A stretch of DNA of 64,000 bases from an uncultured Clostridia bacterium (GTDB taxonomy: Bacteria > Bacillota > Clostridia > Oscillospirales > Acutalibacteraceae), in NCBI GenBank assembly GCA_946183365.1, contig CAMHAH010000015.1:1-64000 (forward strand). Direction: 5' to 3'. The notes below the pieces were generated by a model, which worked only from the letters and a program-made list of their open reading frames with translations, made no database searches and was not told the origin of the DNA. Below, in pieces: positions 16,451-25,464 of the stretch (position 1 is its first letter; every line of letters begins with the position of its first letter). A program made the position numbers and the translations under genes.

Positions 16451-17638
16451 TTAAAGGATAAAATCCTTTTTGCCGCTGACAAGGTCGCGCCATACGGGAG
16501 AGAAACTCCTCAGATACTCAACGACCTCTTTGACGGCGTTTATGATATAGTCTGCTTCTTCAAGGGTAGCGTCCTCGCCGAGGCTGAGCCTGAGCGAGCC
16601 GTGAGCCACCTCATGCACCCTGCCTATCGCGAGCAGTACGTGACTGGGGTCAAGCGCGCCCGAGGTACAGGCGCTGCCCGATGAAGCGCTTATGCCCTTT
16701 TGATCGAGGAGTATCAGAAGCGACTCGCCCTCGATACCCTCAAAGCTGAAATTGACGTTGTTGCACATTCGGTCATCCATGTCGCCGTTCAAAGCGCTGT
16801 GCGGTATCTCTGATAAGCCCTTGATAAGATGGTCTCTTATCGGGGTGAGATGCTTTTTGTTATACTCTATATTATCTACAGCCTCGCTCAGCGCCTCTGC
16901 CATAGCCGCGATACCGGCTACGTTCTCGGTGCCCGCGCGCTTGCCGCGCTCCTGAGCTCCGCCCTCGATCAGATTGGTCAGTCTCACGCCCTTTCGTACA
17001 TACAAAAAGCCTACGCCCTTGGGGCCGTGGAATTTATGAGCCGACGCAGAGAGCATATCGACGCCGAGCTCCTTTACATCTATCGGCATATGCCCTATCG
17101 CCTGTACCGCGTCGGTATGGAAGGTCACATTACGGCTGCGACAGATATCGGCTATCTCTTTTATCGGCTGGATGGTACCTATCTCGTTGTTGACCGTCAT
17201 GACCGTGACTAAACAGGTGTTATCGTCAATGGCAGCTTCTGCGTCGGATACATCAACTATTCCGTTGCTCCCGACAGGCAGGAGGACTATCTCAAAGCCC
17301 TCTTTCTCGAGCTTCTTTAGCGTATGCAGAACAGCGTGGTGCTCGATAGCGGTCGACACTATCTTAATCCTGCCCTTTGCCTTACCGACCGCGGCGGCTG
17401 AGAGTATAGCCTGATTATCAGCCTCGCTGCCGCCCGAGGTGAATATGATCTCTCTGGGCTGAGCGTTTATCAGCTTCGCGATATCCTCACGGGCTTCTTC
17501 AAGCCTTTCCTTAGCCTTTTGACCTATGGTATAGAGGCTTGATGGATTGCCGTATATATTGTTCATGCAGTCGAGCATCGTATCTATCGCCGCTTGGCTC
17601 ATCTTAGTGGTAGCGGCGTTATCAGCATAAATCTTCAT
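16451..17638 (-). CDS. iscS: Cysteine desulfurase (IscS/NifS class)
   Basis: The 395-residue PLP enzyme turns cysteine into alanine and a protein-bound persulfide for cluster assembly. Conserved marks are YADNAATTKM, FTSGGSEADNQA, the PLP lysine in SASAHKFHGPKGVG (Lys202) and the persulfide-carrying Cys324 in SSGSACTSGALDPSHVL, the loop typical of group I desulfurases. It leads an operon with iscU and metY. Ahead of it is a near-perfect sigma-A promoter overlapped by a palindrome, suggesting repression by an IscR/Rrf2-like factor; no such gene is in the window. Confidence 0.92.
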   Translation of the reverse strand: MKIYADNAATTKMSQAAIDTMLDCMNNIYGNPSSLYTIGQKAKERLEEAREDIAKLINAQPREIIFTSGGSEADNQAILSAAAVGKAKGRIKIVSTAIEHHAVLHTLKKLEKEGFEIVLLPVGSNGIVDVSDAEAAIDDNTCLVTVMTVNNEIGTIQPIKEIADICRSRNVTFHTDAVQAIGHMPIDVKELGVDMLSASAHKFHGPKGVGFLYVRKGVRLTNLIEGGAQERGKRAGTENVAGIAAMAEALSEAVDNIEYNKKHLTPIRDHLIKGLSEIPHSALNGDMDDRMCNNVNFSFEGIEGESLLILLDQKGISASSGSACTSGALDPSHVLLAIGRVHEVAHGSLRLSLGEDATLEEADYIINAVKEVVEYLRSFSPVWRDLVSGKKDFIL

Positions 17639-17663
17639 GAGTTATCTCCTTCCGTTGAGACGT

Positions 17664-17697
17664 ATTATACACCTACTTACCTACTATGTCAATAGGT
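17664..17697 (-). promoter_or_regulatory. Consensus promoter with overlapping palindromic operator, isc operon
   Basis: On the minus strand TTGACA, a 17 bp spacer and TATAAT form a perfect sigma-A promoter. The -35 box lies inside the 19-base dyad ACCTA-N9-TAGGT (17679-17697), and a further ACCTA half-site lies in the spacer. This arrangement suits repression by an Rrf2-type regulator (IscR or CymR); the protein is not encoded here. Confidence 0.7.
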
Positions 17698-17713
17698 AAA
17701 TAGAAAATATTTT

Positions 17714-17974
17714 ATACTAAGTATCCATTAAACGCTTTAACAAATTTGTTAGCGAGAAATTTCGCAGAGCAAGGCGGAGGACGTAGGCATACTGGCGTAT
17801 GTCAAGGACGACAACGAAGTTATGTGTTATAGGGGTCCCCGACGCGCCCCGCGCGGTGGGGAAAGGAGGAGCCGCCACTCGAGGTCAAAGCGTACCTACC
17901 GGATACGCTTACCGAGAACGGCGAGCGACGACGCAACGCAATAAATGTTAAAGTGTTTTAATGATACTTAGTAT
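17714..17974. mobile_element. MITE-like inverted-repeat element, copy 1 (261 bp)
   Basis: Both ends carry imperfect inverted repeats of about 32 bases (ATACTAAGTATC... and ...GATACTTAGTAT). There is no ORF inside. The core matches copy 2 (22605-22763) through AAGGCGGA and GACAACGAAGTTAT, but this copy has about 100 extra GC-rich bases after that. An internal hairpin (17786-17803) has a TGGC loop. It lies upstream of the isc promoter and downstream of the ATP-grasp gene. Confidence 0.8.
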
Positions 17975-17987
17975 TACCTTTGATACC

Positions 17988-18022
17988 GCAAAACGAAAGC
18001 CCCCGAGGATGACCTCAGGGGC
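17988..18022 (-). terminator. Rho-independent terminator of the ATP-grasp gene
   Basis: GCCCCTGAGG pairs with CCTCGGGGGC and is followed on the minus strand by TTTCGTTTTG. Confidence 0.75.
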
Positions 18023-18048
18023 AAATAATTTCGCTGCTGTTTTATAAA

Positions 18049-19266
18049 TCATAATCTGAAGGTATACGGAACTATCATATCCATATCCGCGGCTACTTCA
18101 GCTAATTCTCTTTTGACGCCTTTTCTTCTGCAGCCCTGCGACATGCCTCCGGAGGTATTGACCTCTACGACTACCCAGCCTCTGTCATCGGTATACGCCA
18201 GATCCCATCCGAGATACTTGACTTCGGGCGCGAGAAGCGCCGCCTCCTTGCAAAGAGCGAGCGCCTTATCCCACTCGGGCAGCTGGAAGCCGAGATACTT
18301 GATGCCTGTATCGGGATGCTCGGAATATTTGTTGCCGGCCTCGTCGCAGGCCTCGGAGATCACAACGCCGGTCTCCGGCTCGATATCCGCGATGATTCCG
18401 CCTGAGCCGCCGTTATCTACAAACTGTCCTTTTCTGCCGGTTTTCAAGCACGCGAACGGAGTTACTATACCGTGTCTTGTGTAGAATGTATATATGCGGA
18501 TAGTGTTTACCGAATCCTTGTTGAACGCCGCCATTATCTCACTCTGATTTATCAGCTCTTCGAGGATAGCTTTGCCGGTATTCAAGACCTTTTCAAAGAA
18601 TTCTTTTTCACTCTTCTGCTCACTCATCCTGACCAAGAACACGCTGTGTCCCTGTGAATCATAAACATATTTCAGGACAAACTTATCATGATTGGCGACA
18701 AATTTACGATATGCTTCATAGTCGCGCTGACTGCTGATAGATACGGCGTCGCGTTTGTAGTATTTTTTCATCAGCTTATATGCTGTCGCCTTATCGGTCA
18801 GTATTGCCGCTTTAAAGAGATTATTTACCGAACAGCGGAAACATTTTCTTTCCGTAGCCGAGAGCACCTCTCTTCTCTGTTTGGGATCCTTGATATCGTC
18901 AAACATACCGACAAACATATATTCTAAGGGTACGATACCATAGGCGAAATAGCAGAAACGCATATCCTCAATAGTTTCTTCTTTTTCGGCTTCGGAGAGA
19001 TCTATCAGCAGAGTATTGCTTTCAAATTCCTTTTTTATTAGTCGCTCGATCAAAGCGCTTTGTTTCGGGTATTTTTCCATCTGAGCGGACAGGATCTTGT
19101 CACGGACCTTCGCGTCGTTCTCACACGCATCCAGATCCTCGTATCTTATCATGAACTCAGATAACTTAGCCTGCCTCTTTTTTGCCAAATTAGCTTGTAC
19201 AGGCTTCGGAGCAAAGCTCGATAAGGTTCTTTTCATCCAATTCGCTGTTCTAATCTTCAATCTCAT
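18049..19266 (-). CDS. ATP-grasp protein, sugar-transfer-associated type
   Basis: The product has 405 residues. The start at 19266 (MRLKIRTANWMKR) has AAAGGAG upstream; the longer reading to 19296 lacks one. The C-terminal two-thirds carry ATP-grasp features: FVLKYVYDSQGHSVFLV, GGSGGIIADIEPETG, and YLGWDLAYTDDRGWVVVEVN, where the last Glu and Asn are Mg-ATP ligands. This resembles the PF14397 family found in capsule and sugar-modification clusters, which ligates an unknown acid to an amine or thiol. The N-terminal 100 residues are basic and helical. No sugar genes are adjacent, so its substrate is open. Confidence 0.75.
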   Translation of the reverse strand: MRLKIRTANWMKRTLSSFAPKPVQANLAKKRQAKLSEFMIRYEDLDACENDAKVRDKILSAQMEKYPKQSALIERLIKKEFESNTLLIDLSEAEKEETIEDMRFCYFAYGIVPLEYMFVGMFDDIKDPKQRREVLSATERKCFRCSVNNLFKAAILTDKATAYKLMKKYYKRDAVSISSQRDYEAYRKFVANHDKFVLKYVYDSQGHSVFLVRMSEQKSEKEFFEKVLNTGKAILEELINQSEIMAAFNKDSVNTIRIYTFYTRHGIVTPFACLKTGRKGQFVDNGGSGGIIADIEPETGVVISEACDEAGNKYSEHPDTGIKYLGFQLPEWDKALALCKEAALLAPEVKYLGWDLAYTDDRGWVVVEVNTSGGMSQGCRRKGVKRELAEVAADMDMIVPYTFRL

Positions 19267-19344
19267 TTTTGAATCTCCTTTACACTCACATATCACGCCG
19301 TTTCCGACGCATACAGAGCGCCTAACAGCAAGACAGAATAATCC

Positions 19345-19387
19345 GAAAACACGGTACGCCTCCTGTTATAAAATCGGGGGGCGTACC
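19345..19387 (-). terminator. Rho-independent terminator of pckA
   Basis: GGTACGCC pairs with GGCGTACC around a loop of about 19 bases and is followed on the minus strand by GTGTTTTC. It also lies just upstream of the ATP-grasp gene, insulating it. Confidence 0.65.
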
Positions 19388-19422
19388 ATAGTATAATTTA
19401 TTTTTGTACAACTATCGCTTTA

Positions 19423-21036
19423 TCAGAGCTTGGGTCCTGCTTCTACGAGAGCCTTGCCGGCTTCGTTGGTCTCATACTTCTTGAAGTTCTTGATAAATCT
19501 CTGAGCGAGATCCTCAGCCTTCTTATCCCACTCTGAGGGATCGGCATAGGTATCTCTGGGATCGAGGATAGCGGGGTCTACGCCCGGCAGCTCGGTGGGT
19601 ACCTCAAAGTTGAAGTAAGGGATCATCTTTGTGGGAGCTGTCTTGATATCGCCGCCGAGGATAGCGTCGATGATGCCGCGAGTATCCTTGATGGTGATAC
19701 GCTTGCCGGTGCCGTTCCAGCCGGTGTTGACCAGATATGCCTTAGCGCCGCTCTTCTCCATACGCTTTACGAGCTCCTCAGCGTACTTTGTGGGGTGCAG
19801 CTCGAGGAACGCCTGACCGAAACAGGCTGAGAAGGTGGGAGTAGGCTCGGTGATGCCGCGCTCGGTACCCGCGAGCTTAGCTGTAAAGCCCGAGAGGAAG
19901 TAGTACTGGCACTGCTCGGGAGTAAGGATAGATACGGGAGGCAGTACGCCGAAAGCGTCGGCAGAGAGGAAGATGACGTTCTCAGCGGCGGGACCGGAAG
20001 AGATCTTGTTTACGTTCTTGGCGATCTTCTCGATATGCTCGATGGGGTAAGAAACACGGGTGTTCTCGGTAACGCTCTTGTCGTCGAAGTCGATAGTGCC
20101 GTCATCAGCTACGGTAACGTTCTCGAGCAGAGCGTCGCGGCGGATAGCGTTGTAGATATCGGGCTCAGACTCTTTGTCAAGGCCGATTACCTTGGCATAG
20201 CAGCCGCCCTCAAAGTTGAATACGCCGTTGTCGTCCCAACCGTGCTCGTCGTCGCCGATGAGAAGGCGCTTGGGGTCGGTAGAGAGTGTGGTCTTGCCCG
20301 TACCGGAGAGACCGAAGAAGATAGCGGTGTTCTTGCCCTCCATATCTGTATTGGCGGAGCAGTGCATTGAAGCGATGCCCTGAAGCGGCAGATAGTAGTT
20401 CATCATTGAGAACAGACCCTTCTTCATCTCGCCGCCGTACCATGTGTTAAGGATGACCTGCTCGCGTGAAGTAACGTTGAAGAGAACGGCTGTCTCGGAG
20501 TTGAGACCCAGCTCCTTGAAGTTCTCTACCTTAGCCTTTGAAGCGTTATAAACGGTGAAGTCGGGAGTAAAGCTCTCCTGCTCCTCGGCGGTGGGCTTGA
20601 TGAACATATTCTCAACAAAGTGAGCCTGCCATGCGACCTCCATGATGAAGCGTACAGCCATGCGGGTGTCCTTGTTGGCGCCGCAGAAAGCGTCTACAAC
20701 ATAGAGCTTCTTGCCTGAGAGCTCATCTAAAGCGAGCTTCTTGCACTCAGCCCAGGTAGCCTCAGAGGCAGGATGGTTGTCGTTGGGATATTCGGGTGTG
20801 GTCCACCATACGGTGTCCTTGGACTTCTCATCCATAACTATGAACTTATCTTTAGGCGAACGACCTGTATAGATACCTGTCATTACGTTGACAGCGCCCA
20901 GTTCGGTGAGCTGACCCTTGTCGAAGCCCTCGAGAGCGGGATCCATCTCGTCCTTGAAGAGCTGTTCATACGACGGATTATAGATAACTTCCTTTACGTC
21001 GTTGATGCCGTACTTGGCTAAATCGATTTTTGACAT
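19423..21036 (-). CDS. pckA: Phosphoenolpyruvate carboxykinase (ATP)
   Basis: The 537-residue enzyme interconverts oxaloacetate and PEP with ATP/ADP. In gut Clostridia it often runs in the PEP-carboxylating direction. The start is the ATG at 21036 ([10 protein letters not shown]) behind AGGAGG; the frame continues 42 codons upstream but without a start signal. The substrate loop [11 protein letters not shown], the Walker [12 protein letters not shown], the metal site [11 protein letters not shown] and the FEGGCYAK motif are present. It has its own promoter and terminator. Confidence 0.95.
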   Translation of the reverse strand: MSKIDLAKYGINDVKEVIYNPSYEQLFKDEMDPALEGFDKGQLTELGAVNVMTGIYTGRSPKDKFIVMDEKSKDTVWWTTPEYPNDNHPASEATWAECKKLALDELSGKKLYVVDAFCGANKDTRMAVRFIMEVAWQAHFVENMFIKPTAEEQESFTPDFTVYNASKAKVENFKELGLNSETAVLFNVTSREQVILNTWYGGEMKKGLFSMMNYYLPLQGIASMHCSANTDMEGKNTAIFFGLSGTGKTTLSTDPKRLLIGDDEHGWDDNGVFNFEGGCYAKVIGLDKESEPDIYNAIRRDALLENVTVADDGTIDFDDKSVTENTRVSYPIEHIEKIAKNVNKISSGPAAENVIFLSADAFGVLPPVSILTPEQCQYYFLSGFTAKLAGTERGITEPTPTFSACFGQAFLELHPTKYAEELVKRMEKSGAKAYLVNTGWNGTGKRITIKDTRGIIDAILGGDIKTAPTKMIPYFNFEVPTELPGVDPAILDPRDTYADPSEWDKKAEDLAQRFIKNFKKYETNEAGKALVEAGPKL

Positions 21037-21097
21037 AATATACCTCCTGTATCGGCAGATAAGCATACACTTACCGCCATATAATTTTACACGGTAA

Positions 21098-21126
21098 ATT
21101 ATCCTATATTTTGCCGCAAAAGTCAA
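21098..21126 (-). promoter_or_regulatory. Sigma-A promoter of pckA
   Basis: On the minus strand TTGACT, a 17 bp spacer and GATAAT lie about 60 bases before the pckA ATG. Confidence 0.6.
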
Positions 21127-21196
21127 GTATCGGCGCAGAGAATATAATCGTATATACCGCAATTCTTTTGGTCAAAACAGCTTAAATGTACCGTTT

Positions 21197-21214
21197 GGCA
21201 TAAATATTTATGCC
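21197..21214. promoter_or_regulatory. Perfect 18-bp palindrome between pckA and trpB
   Basis: GGCATAAATATTTATGCC is a perfect dyad. It is centred about 40 bases upstream of the trpB -35 and about 80 bases upstream of the pckA -35, a position suited to an activator or repressor site. The binding protein is unknown. Confidence 0.5.
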
Positions 21215-21243
21215 TTGTATATTCAGCTATTTTACGAACTTCG

Positions 21244-21272
21244 TTGCTAAAGCCCGATAAAAATGCTATAAT
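21244..21272 (+). promoter_or_regulatory. Sigma-A promoter of trpB
   Basis: TTGCTA, a 17 bp spacer and TATAAT lie 32 bases before the trpB ATG. No T-box or leader-peptide attenuator is visible. Confidence 0.6.
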
Positions 21273-21304
21273 ACCATGGGAATTTCAATTTCGGAGGAAG
21301 ATAT

Positions 21305-22531
21305 ATGAAGCTGAACAACGTTGATTTTGATACCTATTTTCACAATTATCCGGATAAGGACGGCTACTTTGGCAAATACGGCGGCGTGTATGTCGAGGAC
21401 AAACTCAAAGAGGCTATGGCTGAGATCACCCAGGCGTATTACTCAATATGCCAGTCCCGCAAGTTCATAGCCGAGCTCAGGCGCATACGCACCGAGTTCC
21501 AGGGCAGGCCCACCCCTATCTCTCACCTTGAGAGATTATCTGACTACTTAGGCGGCAGAGTACAGCTCTACGCCAAGCGCGAGGATCTGAACCACTCGGG
21601 CGCTCACAAGCTCAACCACTGCATGGGCGAGGCTCTATTGGCTAAGTACATGGGTAAGAAGAAGGTCATCGCCGAGACAGGCGCGGGTCAGCACGGCGTC
21701 GCGCTGGCTACCGCTGCGGCGTACTTCGGTCTTGAGTGCGATATCTACATGGGTGCTGTCGATATAAAGAAGCAGGCTCCGAACGTAGCGAGGATGAAGG
21801 TCCTCGGCGCTAACGTAGTAGAGGTCACCCACGGTCTGCAAACTCTCAAGGAGGCTGTCGACGCGGCGTTTGAGGCATACAGCAAGGAGTATAACGACGC
21901 TATCTACTGCATAGGCTCGGTGCTCGGCCCTCACCCCTTCCCGATGATGGTGCGCGACTTCCAGAGCGTGGTCGGTATAGAAGCGAGAGAGCAGTTCGTT
22001 GATATGACCGGACACCTGCCCAATTCAATAGTCGCCTGTGTAGGCGGCGGCAGTAACGCCGCAGGACTTTTCGCGGGCTTCCTCAACGACCCCGTCGAGA
22101 TATACGGCGTAGAGCCGCTCGGCCGCGGCGAGAAGCTGGGCGACCACGCGGCGAGCCTTAAATACGGCACAGAGGGCATAATGCACGGCTTCAACAGCAT
22201 CATGCTCAAGGATGAGAACGGCGACCCCGCTCCCGTTTACTCGGTAGCGAGCGGTCTTGACTATCCGTCGTCGGGTCCCGAGCACGCTTTCCTGCGAGAT
22301 ATCGGCAGAGTAAAATATGACGTGATCGACGATAACGACACCATAGACGCGTTCTTCAAGCTCTCAAGGATGGAGGGCATAATCCCCGCTATCGAGAGCT
22401 CTCACGCCGTAGCCTACGCAATGAAGCTGGCTAAGACCATGGAGCACGGCTCGATACTTATCAACCTCTCAGGCAGAGGCGACAAGGATATGGACTTCGT
22501 CATCGAGAAGTACGGCATCCCCGAGAAATAA
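21305..22531 (+). CDS. trpB: Tryptophan synthase beta chain, stand-alone copy
   Basis: The 408-residue PLP enzyme condenses indole with serine to give tryptophan. Marks of the main TrpB1 type are [22 protein letters not shown], the PLP lysine in HSGAHKLNH (Lys102), [17 protein letters not shown] and the phosphate-binding [10 protein letters not shown]. No trpA or other trp gene flanks it. It sits alone with its own promoter and terminator, so it may salvage indole, or trpA may be elsewhere. GGAGGA lies just upstream of the ATG. Confidence 0.92.
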   Translation: MKLNNVDFDTYFHNYPDKDGYFGKYGGVYVEDKLKEAMAEITQAYYSICQSRKFIAELRRIRTEFQGRPTPISHLERLSDYLGGRVQLYAKREDLNHSGAHKLNHCMGEALLAKYMGKKKVIAETGAGQHGVALATAAAYFGLECDIYMGAVDIKKQAPNVARMKVLGANVVEVTHGLQTLKEAVDAAFEAYSKEYNDAIYCIGSVLGPHPFPMMVRDFQSVVGIEAREQFVDMTGHLPNSIVACVGGGSNAAGLFAGFLNDPVEIYGVEPLGRGEKLGDHAASLKYGTEGIMHGFNSIMLKDENGDPAPVYSVASGLDYPSSGPEHAFLRDIGRVKYDVIDDNDTIDAFFKLSRMEGIIPAIESSHAVAYAMKLAKTMEHGSILINLSGRGDKDMDFVIEKYGIPEK

Positions 22532-22563
22532 TACCGATACAGCTTACATATTTATATACAGCA

Positions 22564-22597
22564 AAGCCCGCGGTGATCAGCCGCGGGCTTGTTTTAT
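22564..22597 (+). terminator. Rho-independent terminator of trpB
   Basis: GCCCGCGG/CCGCGGGC stem followed by TTGTTTTATTT on the plus strand. Confidence 0.85.
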
Positions 22598-22604
22598 TTG
22601 ATTT

Positions 22605-22763
22605 ATACTAAGTTTCCATTAAACGCTTTAACAAATTTATTAACGGAAAATTTCGTAGAACAAGGCGGACGACGCAGGCAGGCTGGCGCCTGTCAAGGAG
22701 GACAACGAAGTTATACGGAATTTAACGCAATAAATGTTAAAGTGTTTTAATGAAACTTAGTAT
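22605..22763. mobile_element. MITE-like inverted-repeat element, copy 2 (159 bp)
   Basis: It has the same terminal inverted repeats as copy 1 (ATACTAAGTTTCC... and ...GAAACTTAGTAT) and the same core, without the ~100 bp insert. Where copy 1 has T/C at the 11th base of each end, this copy has T/A changed in a paired way. The internal hairpin (22677-22694) keeps the TGGC loop but has two compensatory base-pair changes. Its right end touches the stop codon of the small feo gene. Confidence 0.8.
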
Positions 22764-22939
22764 TACTGTTTATGACAGGAGCCTGACATGGGACACGCCT
22801 TGCAGTTGCCGCAGGAGCATACCATTGACTTACCCTGTTTCTTCTTCTTTACCATGTTCACGATGATAGCGGTGACTATCGCTATGAGAGCGGCACAAAC
22901 GATTATCGTGCCGATGTTTTGTGACAGCCAAGGCAGCAT
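22763..22939 (-). CDS. FeoB-associated Cys-rich small membrane protein
   Basis: The 58-residue product begins MLPWLSQNIGTIIVCAALIA, has one TM helix (about 9-29), then a lysine run (KKKK) and a cysteine cluster (CSCGNCKACP, SGSC). This is the architecture of the FeoB-associated Cys-rich family, thought to assist ferrous iron transport in Firmicutes. It lies 24 bases downstream of feoB on the same strand. The final base of MITE copy 2 coincides with the TAA stop, so the element probably fixed the present 3' end. Confidence 0.82.
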   Translation of the reverse strand: MLPWLSQNIGTIIVCAALIAIVTAIIVNMVKKKKQGKSMVCSCGNCKACPMSGSCHKQ

Positions 22940-22963
22940 AAGCTCAACTCCCTTTCGATGATT

Positions 22964-25429
22964 TTATTTCGCGGTCAGCTTGTTAGCCTCTTTATACGGC
23001 TTGAACAGCATATATACAGCCGCCGCGATGATGATGATCGAAACGATCAGGCCGAAGATATTCAGACCGCCCGTGAACGCCGAGCCGATCTGGAAGATGC
23101 ACAGCGATACTGCGTACGCGAACAGACACTGATAACCGATGGCAAACCATGTCCATTTAGCTGAGTTCATCTCACGTCTGATAGCGCCGATAGCCGCGAA
23201 GCAAGGAGCACAGAGCAGATTGAATACCAGGAACGAGAAGCCGCTGATGCCTGTGAAAACAGTAGCGAGAGTAGCGTAGGTGCTGAGCTCTCCGCCGCCG
23301 TACAGAGTACCCATCGTGGCAACGATGTTCTCCTTCGCGATAAGGCCGGTGATAGAGGCGACTGCCGCCTGCCATGTGCCCCAGCCCAGAGGCGCGAAGA
23401 TCCACGCGATACCGTTGCCGATGACGGCGAGTATGCTGCTGCCGATCTCATCCTCAGCGAGCATCCTGAAGCCGCCGTCAACAAAGCCGAAGCGGCTCAG
23501 GAACCACAGTACGATAGTCGAGAGCAGGATGATAGTGCCTGCCTTCTTGATGAACGACCAGCCTCTCTCCCACATCGAGCGCAGTACGTTGCCGAGTGTG
23601 GGCCAGTGGTAGGCGGGCAGTTCCATGACGAACGGAGCGGGCTCACCCGCGAAGGGCTTGGTTTTCTTGAGTATGATACCCGATACGATGATAGCCGCCA
23701 TACCGATGAAGTAAGCGCCCGTCGATACCCACGGCGAGCCGCCGAAGATAGCGCCCGCGATCATTGAGATGAAGGGTATCTTAGCTCCGCAGGGGATGAA
23801 TGTCGTGGTCATGATGGTCATTCTGCGATCGCGCTCGTTCTCGATCGTACGCGACGCCATGATGCCGGGGATACCGCAGCCTGTACCGATAAGTATCGGT
23901 ATGAACGACTTGCCCGAGAGACCGAAGCGGCGGAACACTCGGTCGAGCACGAAGGCGATACGAGCCATATAACCGCACGCCTCGAGGAACGCGAGCAGCA
24001 GGAACAGTACCAGCATCTGGGGTACAAAGCCCAGTACCGCGCCGACGCCCGCTACGATACCGTCAAGGACGAGCGATGACAGCCACTCGGGGGTGTTGAG
24101 CGCTTCAAGTCCTCTGCCGACGAGAACGGGGATACCCGGTACCCATACGCCGAACTCGGCGGGGTCGTCGGGCTTGCCGTCGTTGGCGATGAATTTCTCA
24201 GCCGCCGCCTTGACGTCAGCGCCGGTCTTGGTCTCTTTGTTTACGGCGAGGGTCTCTTCGTCCTCGACCTCATATGTAAATTCATCTGTAGTCTTTACAC
24301 TGTCCGCAAAGCTCTTTACGGCGGTCTTCGCGGTCTCGGGATCATACTTCTCGTTCTCAAAGTCGAGAGCCGCGAGCAGATCCTCGTTACCTGCCGCCTC
24401 AGCCGAGCCGGTCAGAACGCCGATAGCCTCGGCGTGCTCCTCATACTGAGCGGTGCCGATACCGAAAAGGTGGAAGCCGTCGCCGAACAGACCGTCATTG
24501 GCCCAGTCTGTAGCCGCGGTACCTACGGTGACCATTGAAATATAGTATACAAGGAACATAATGACCGCGAAGATAGGCAGACCCAGCCAGCGGTTGGTGA
24601 CTATCCTGTCGATCTTATCCGAGGTAGAGAGCTGTCCCTTCTGCTTGTTCTTATAGACGCCGTCGATTATCTTGCCGATATATACATAACGCTCATTGGT
24701 GATGATGCTCTCGGCGTCATCGTCATATTCCTCCTCTACGGCGGCGATATCCTTCTCGATATGCTTTAACGTAGCTTCGCTGATAGCAAGCTTCTCGATG
24801 ACCTTTTCATCACGCTCAAATATCTTTACCGCGTACCAGCGCTGCTGCTCCTCGGGCATATCATGGACGCACGCCTCTTCGATGTGGGCGATAGCGTGCT
24901 CAACAGTGCCGTCAAAGGGATGCTTCGGCACGGGCTTCTTGCTCTCGGCTGCCTTGACAGCCTCTTCGGCAGCCTCTAAAACGCCCTGACCCTTTAATGC
25001 TGAGATCTCGATGACCTTGCAGCCTAAGGCTCTCGCGAGCTCGGCGGTATTGATCTTGTAGCCGTTCTTCTCAACTACGTCCATCATGTTGATGGCGATG
25101 ACCACGGGGATACCGAGCTCACAGAGCTGAGTGGTCAGATAGAGGTTGCGCTCGAGGTTGGTGCCGTCTACTATATTGAGTATAGCGTCGGGACGCTGGT
25201 CGATAAGATAATTCCTCGCAACGACCTCTTCCATAGTGTACGGAGAGAGCGAGTAGATACCCGGCAGGTCGGTGATAGTGATATCATCGTGCTTCTTGAG
25301 CTTACCTTCCTTTTTTTCAACGGTTACTCCGGGCCAGTTGCCGACGAACTGATTTGAGCCTGTCAGCGAGTTGAACAGCGTTGTCTTACCGCTGTTCGGG
25401 TTGCCCGCGAGTGCAATGGTCAATTTCAT
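22964..25429 (-). CDS. feoB: Ferrous iron transporter FeoB
   Basis: This is the Fe(II) uptake membrane GTPase, 821 residues from the ATG at 25429, which has GAGG at proper spacing (the ATG at 25435 is too close). The N-terminal G domain has GNPNSGKT (9-16), the TVEKKEG switch, DLPGIYSL and NMMD, followed by a helical GDI domain. About eight TM segments follow, with two Gate cores (GTGCGIPG...TTTFIPCGAKIPF). After the first TM there is a roughly 130-residue acidic outer loop (about 320-450) that is longer than in Escherichia coli FeoB. It forms an operon with two feoA genes and a Cys-rich partner, and has its own DtxR-type box. Confidence 0.95.
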   Translation of the reverse strand: MKLTIALAGNPNSGKTTLFNSLTGSNQFVGNWPGVTVEKKEGKLKKHDDITITDLPGIYSLSPYTMEEVVARNYLIDQRPDAILNIVDGTNLERNLYLTTQLCELGIPVVIAINMMDVVEKNGYKINTAELARALGCKVIEISALKGQGVLEAAEEAVKAAESKKPVPKHPFDGTVEHAIAHIEEACVHDMPEEQQRWYAVKIFERDEKVIEKLAISEATLKHIEKDIAAVEEEYDDDAESIITNERYVYIGKIIDGVYKNKQKGQLSTSDKIDRIVTNRWLGLPIFAVIMFLVYYISMVTVGTAATDWANDGLFGDGFHLFGIGTAQYEEHAEAIGVLTGSAEAAGNEDLLAALDFENEKYDPETAKTAVKSFADSVKTTDEFTYEVEDEETLAVNKETKTGADVKAAAEKFIANDGKPDDPAEFGVWVPGIPVLVGRGLEALNTPEWLSSLVLDGIVAGVGAVLGFVPQMLVLFLLLAFLEACGYMARIAFVLDRVFRRFGLSGKSFIPILIGTGCGIPGIMASRTIENERDRRMTIMTTTFIPCGAKIPFISMIAGAIFGGSPWVSTGAYFIGMAAIIVSGIILKKTKPFAGEPAPFVMELPAYHWPTLGNVLRSMWERGWSFIKKAGTIILLSTIVLWFLSRFGFVDGGFRMLAEDEIGSSILAVIGNGIAWIFAPLGWGTWQAAVASITGLIAKENIVATMGTLYGGGELSTYATLATVFTGISGFSFLVFNLLCAPCFAAIGAIRREMNSAKWTWFAIGYQCLFAYAVSLCIFQIGSAFTGGLNIFGLIVSIIIIAAAVYMLFKPYKEANKLTAK

Positions 25430-25448
25430 ATACATACCTCACTTTGCC

Positions 25449-25464
25449 GTTAGCATACGCTAAT
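25449..25464. promoter_or_regulatory. DtxR/IdeR-type operator upstream of feoB
   Basis: GTTAG-CATACG-CTAAT fits the RTTAG-N6-CTAAY pattern of two further sites at 26104-26119 and 26138-26153. It lies in the feoA-feoB gap. Confidence 0.6.
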
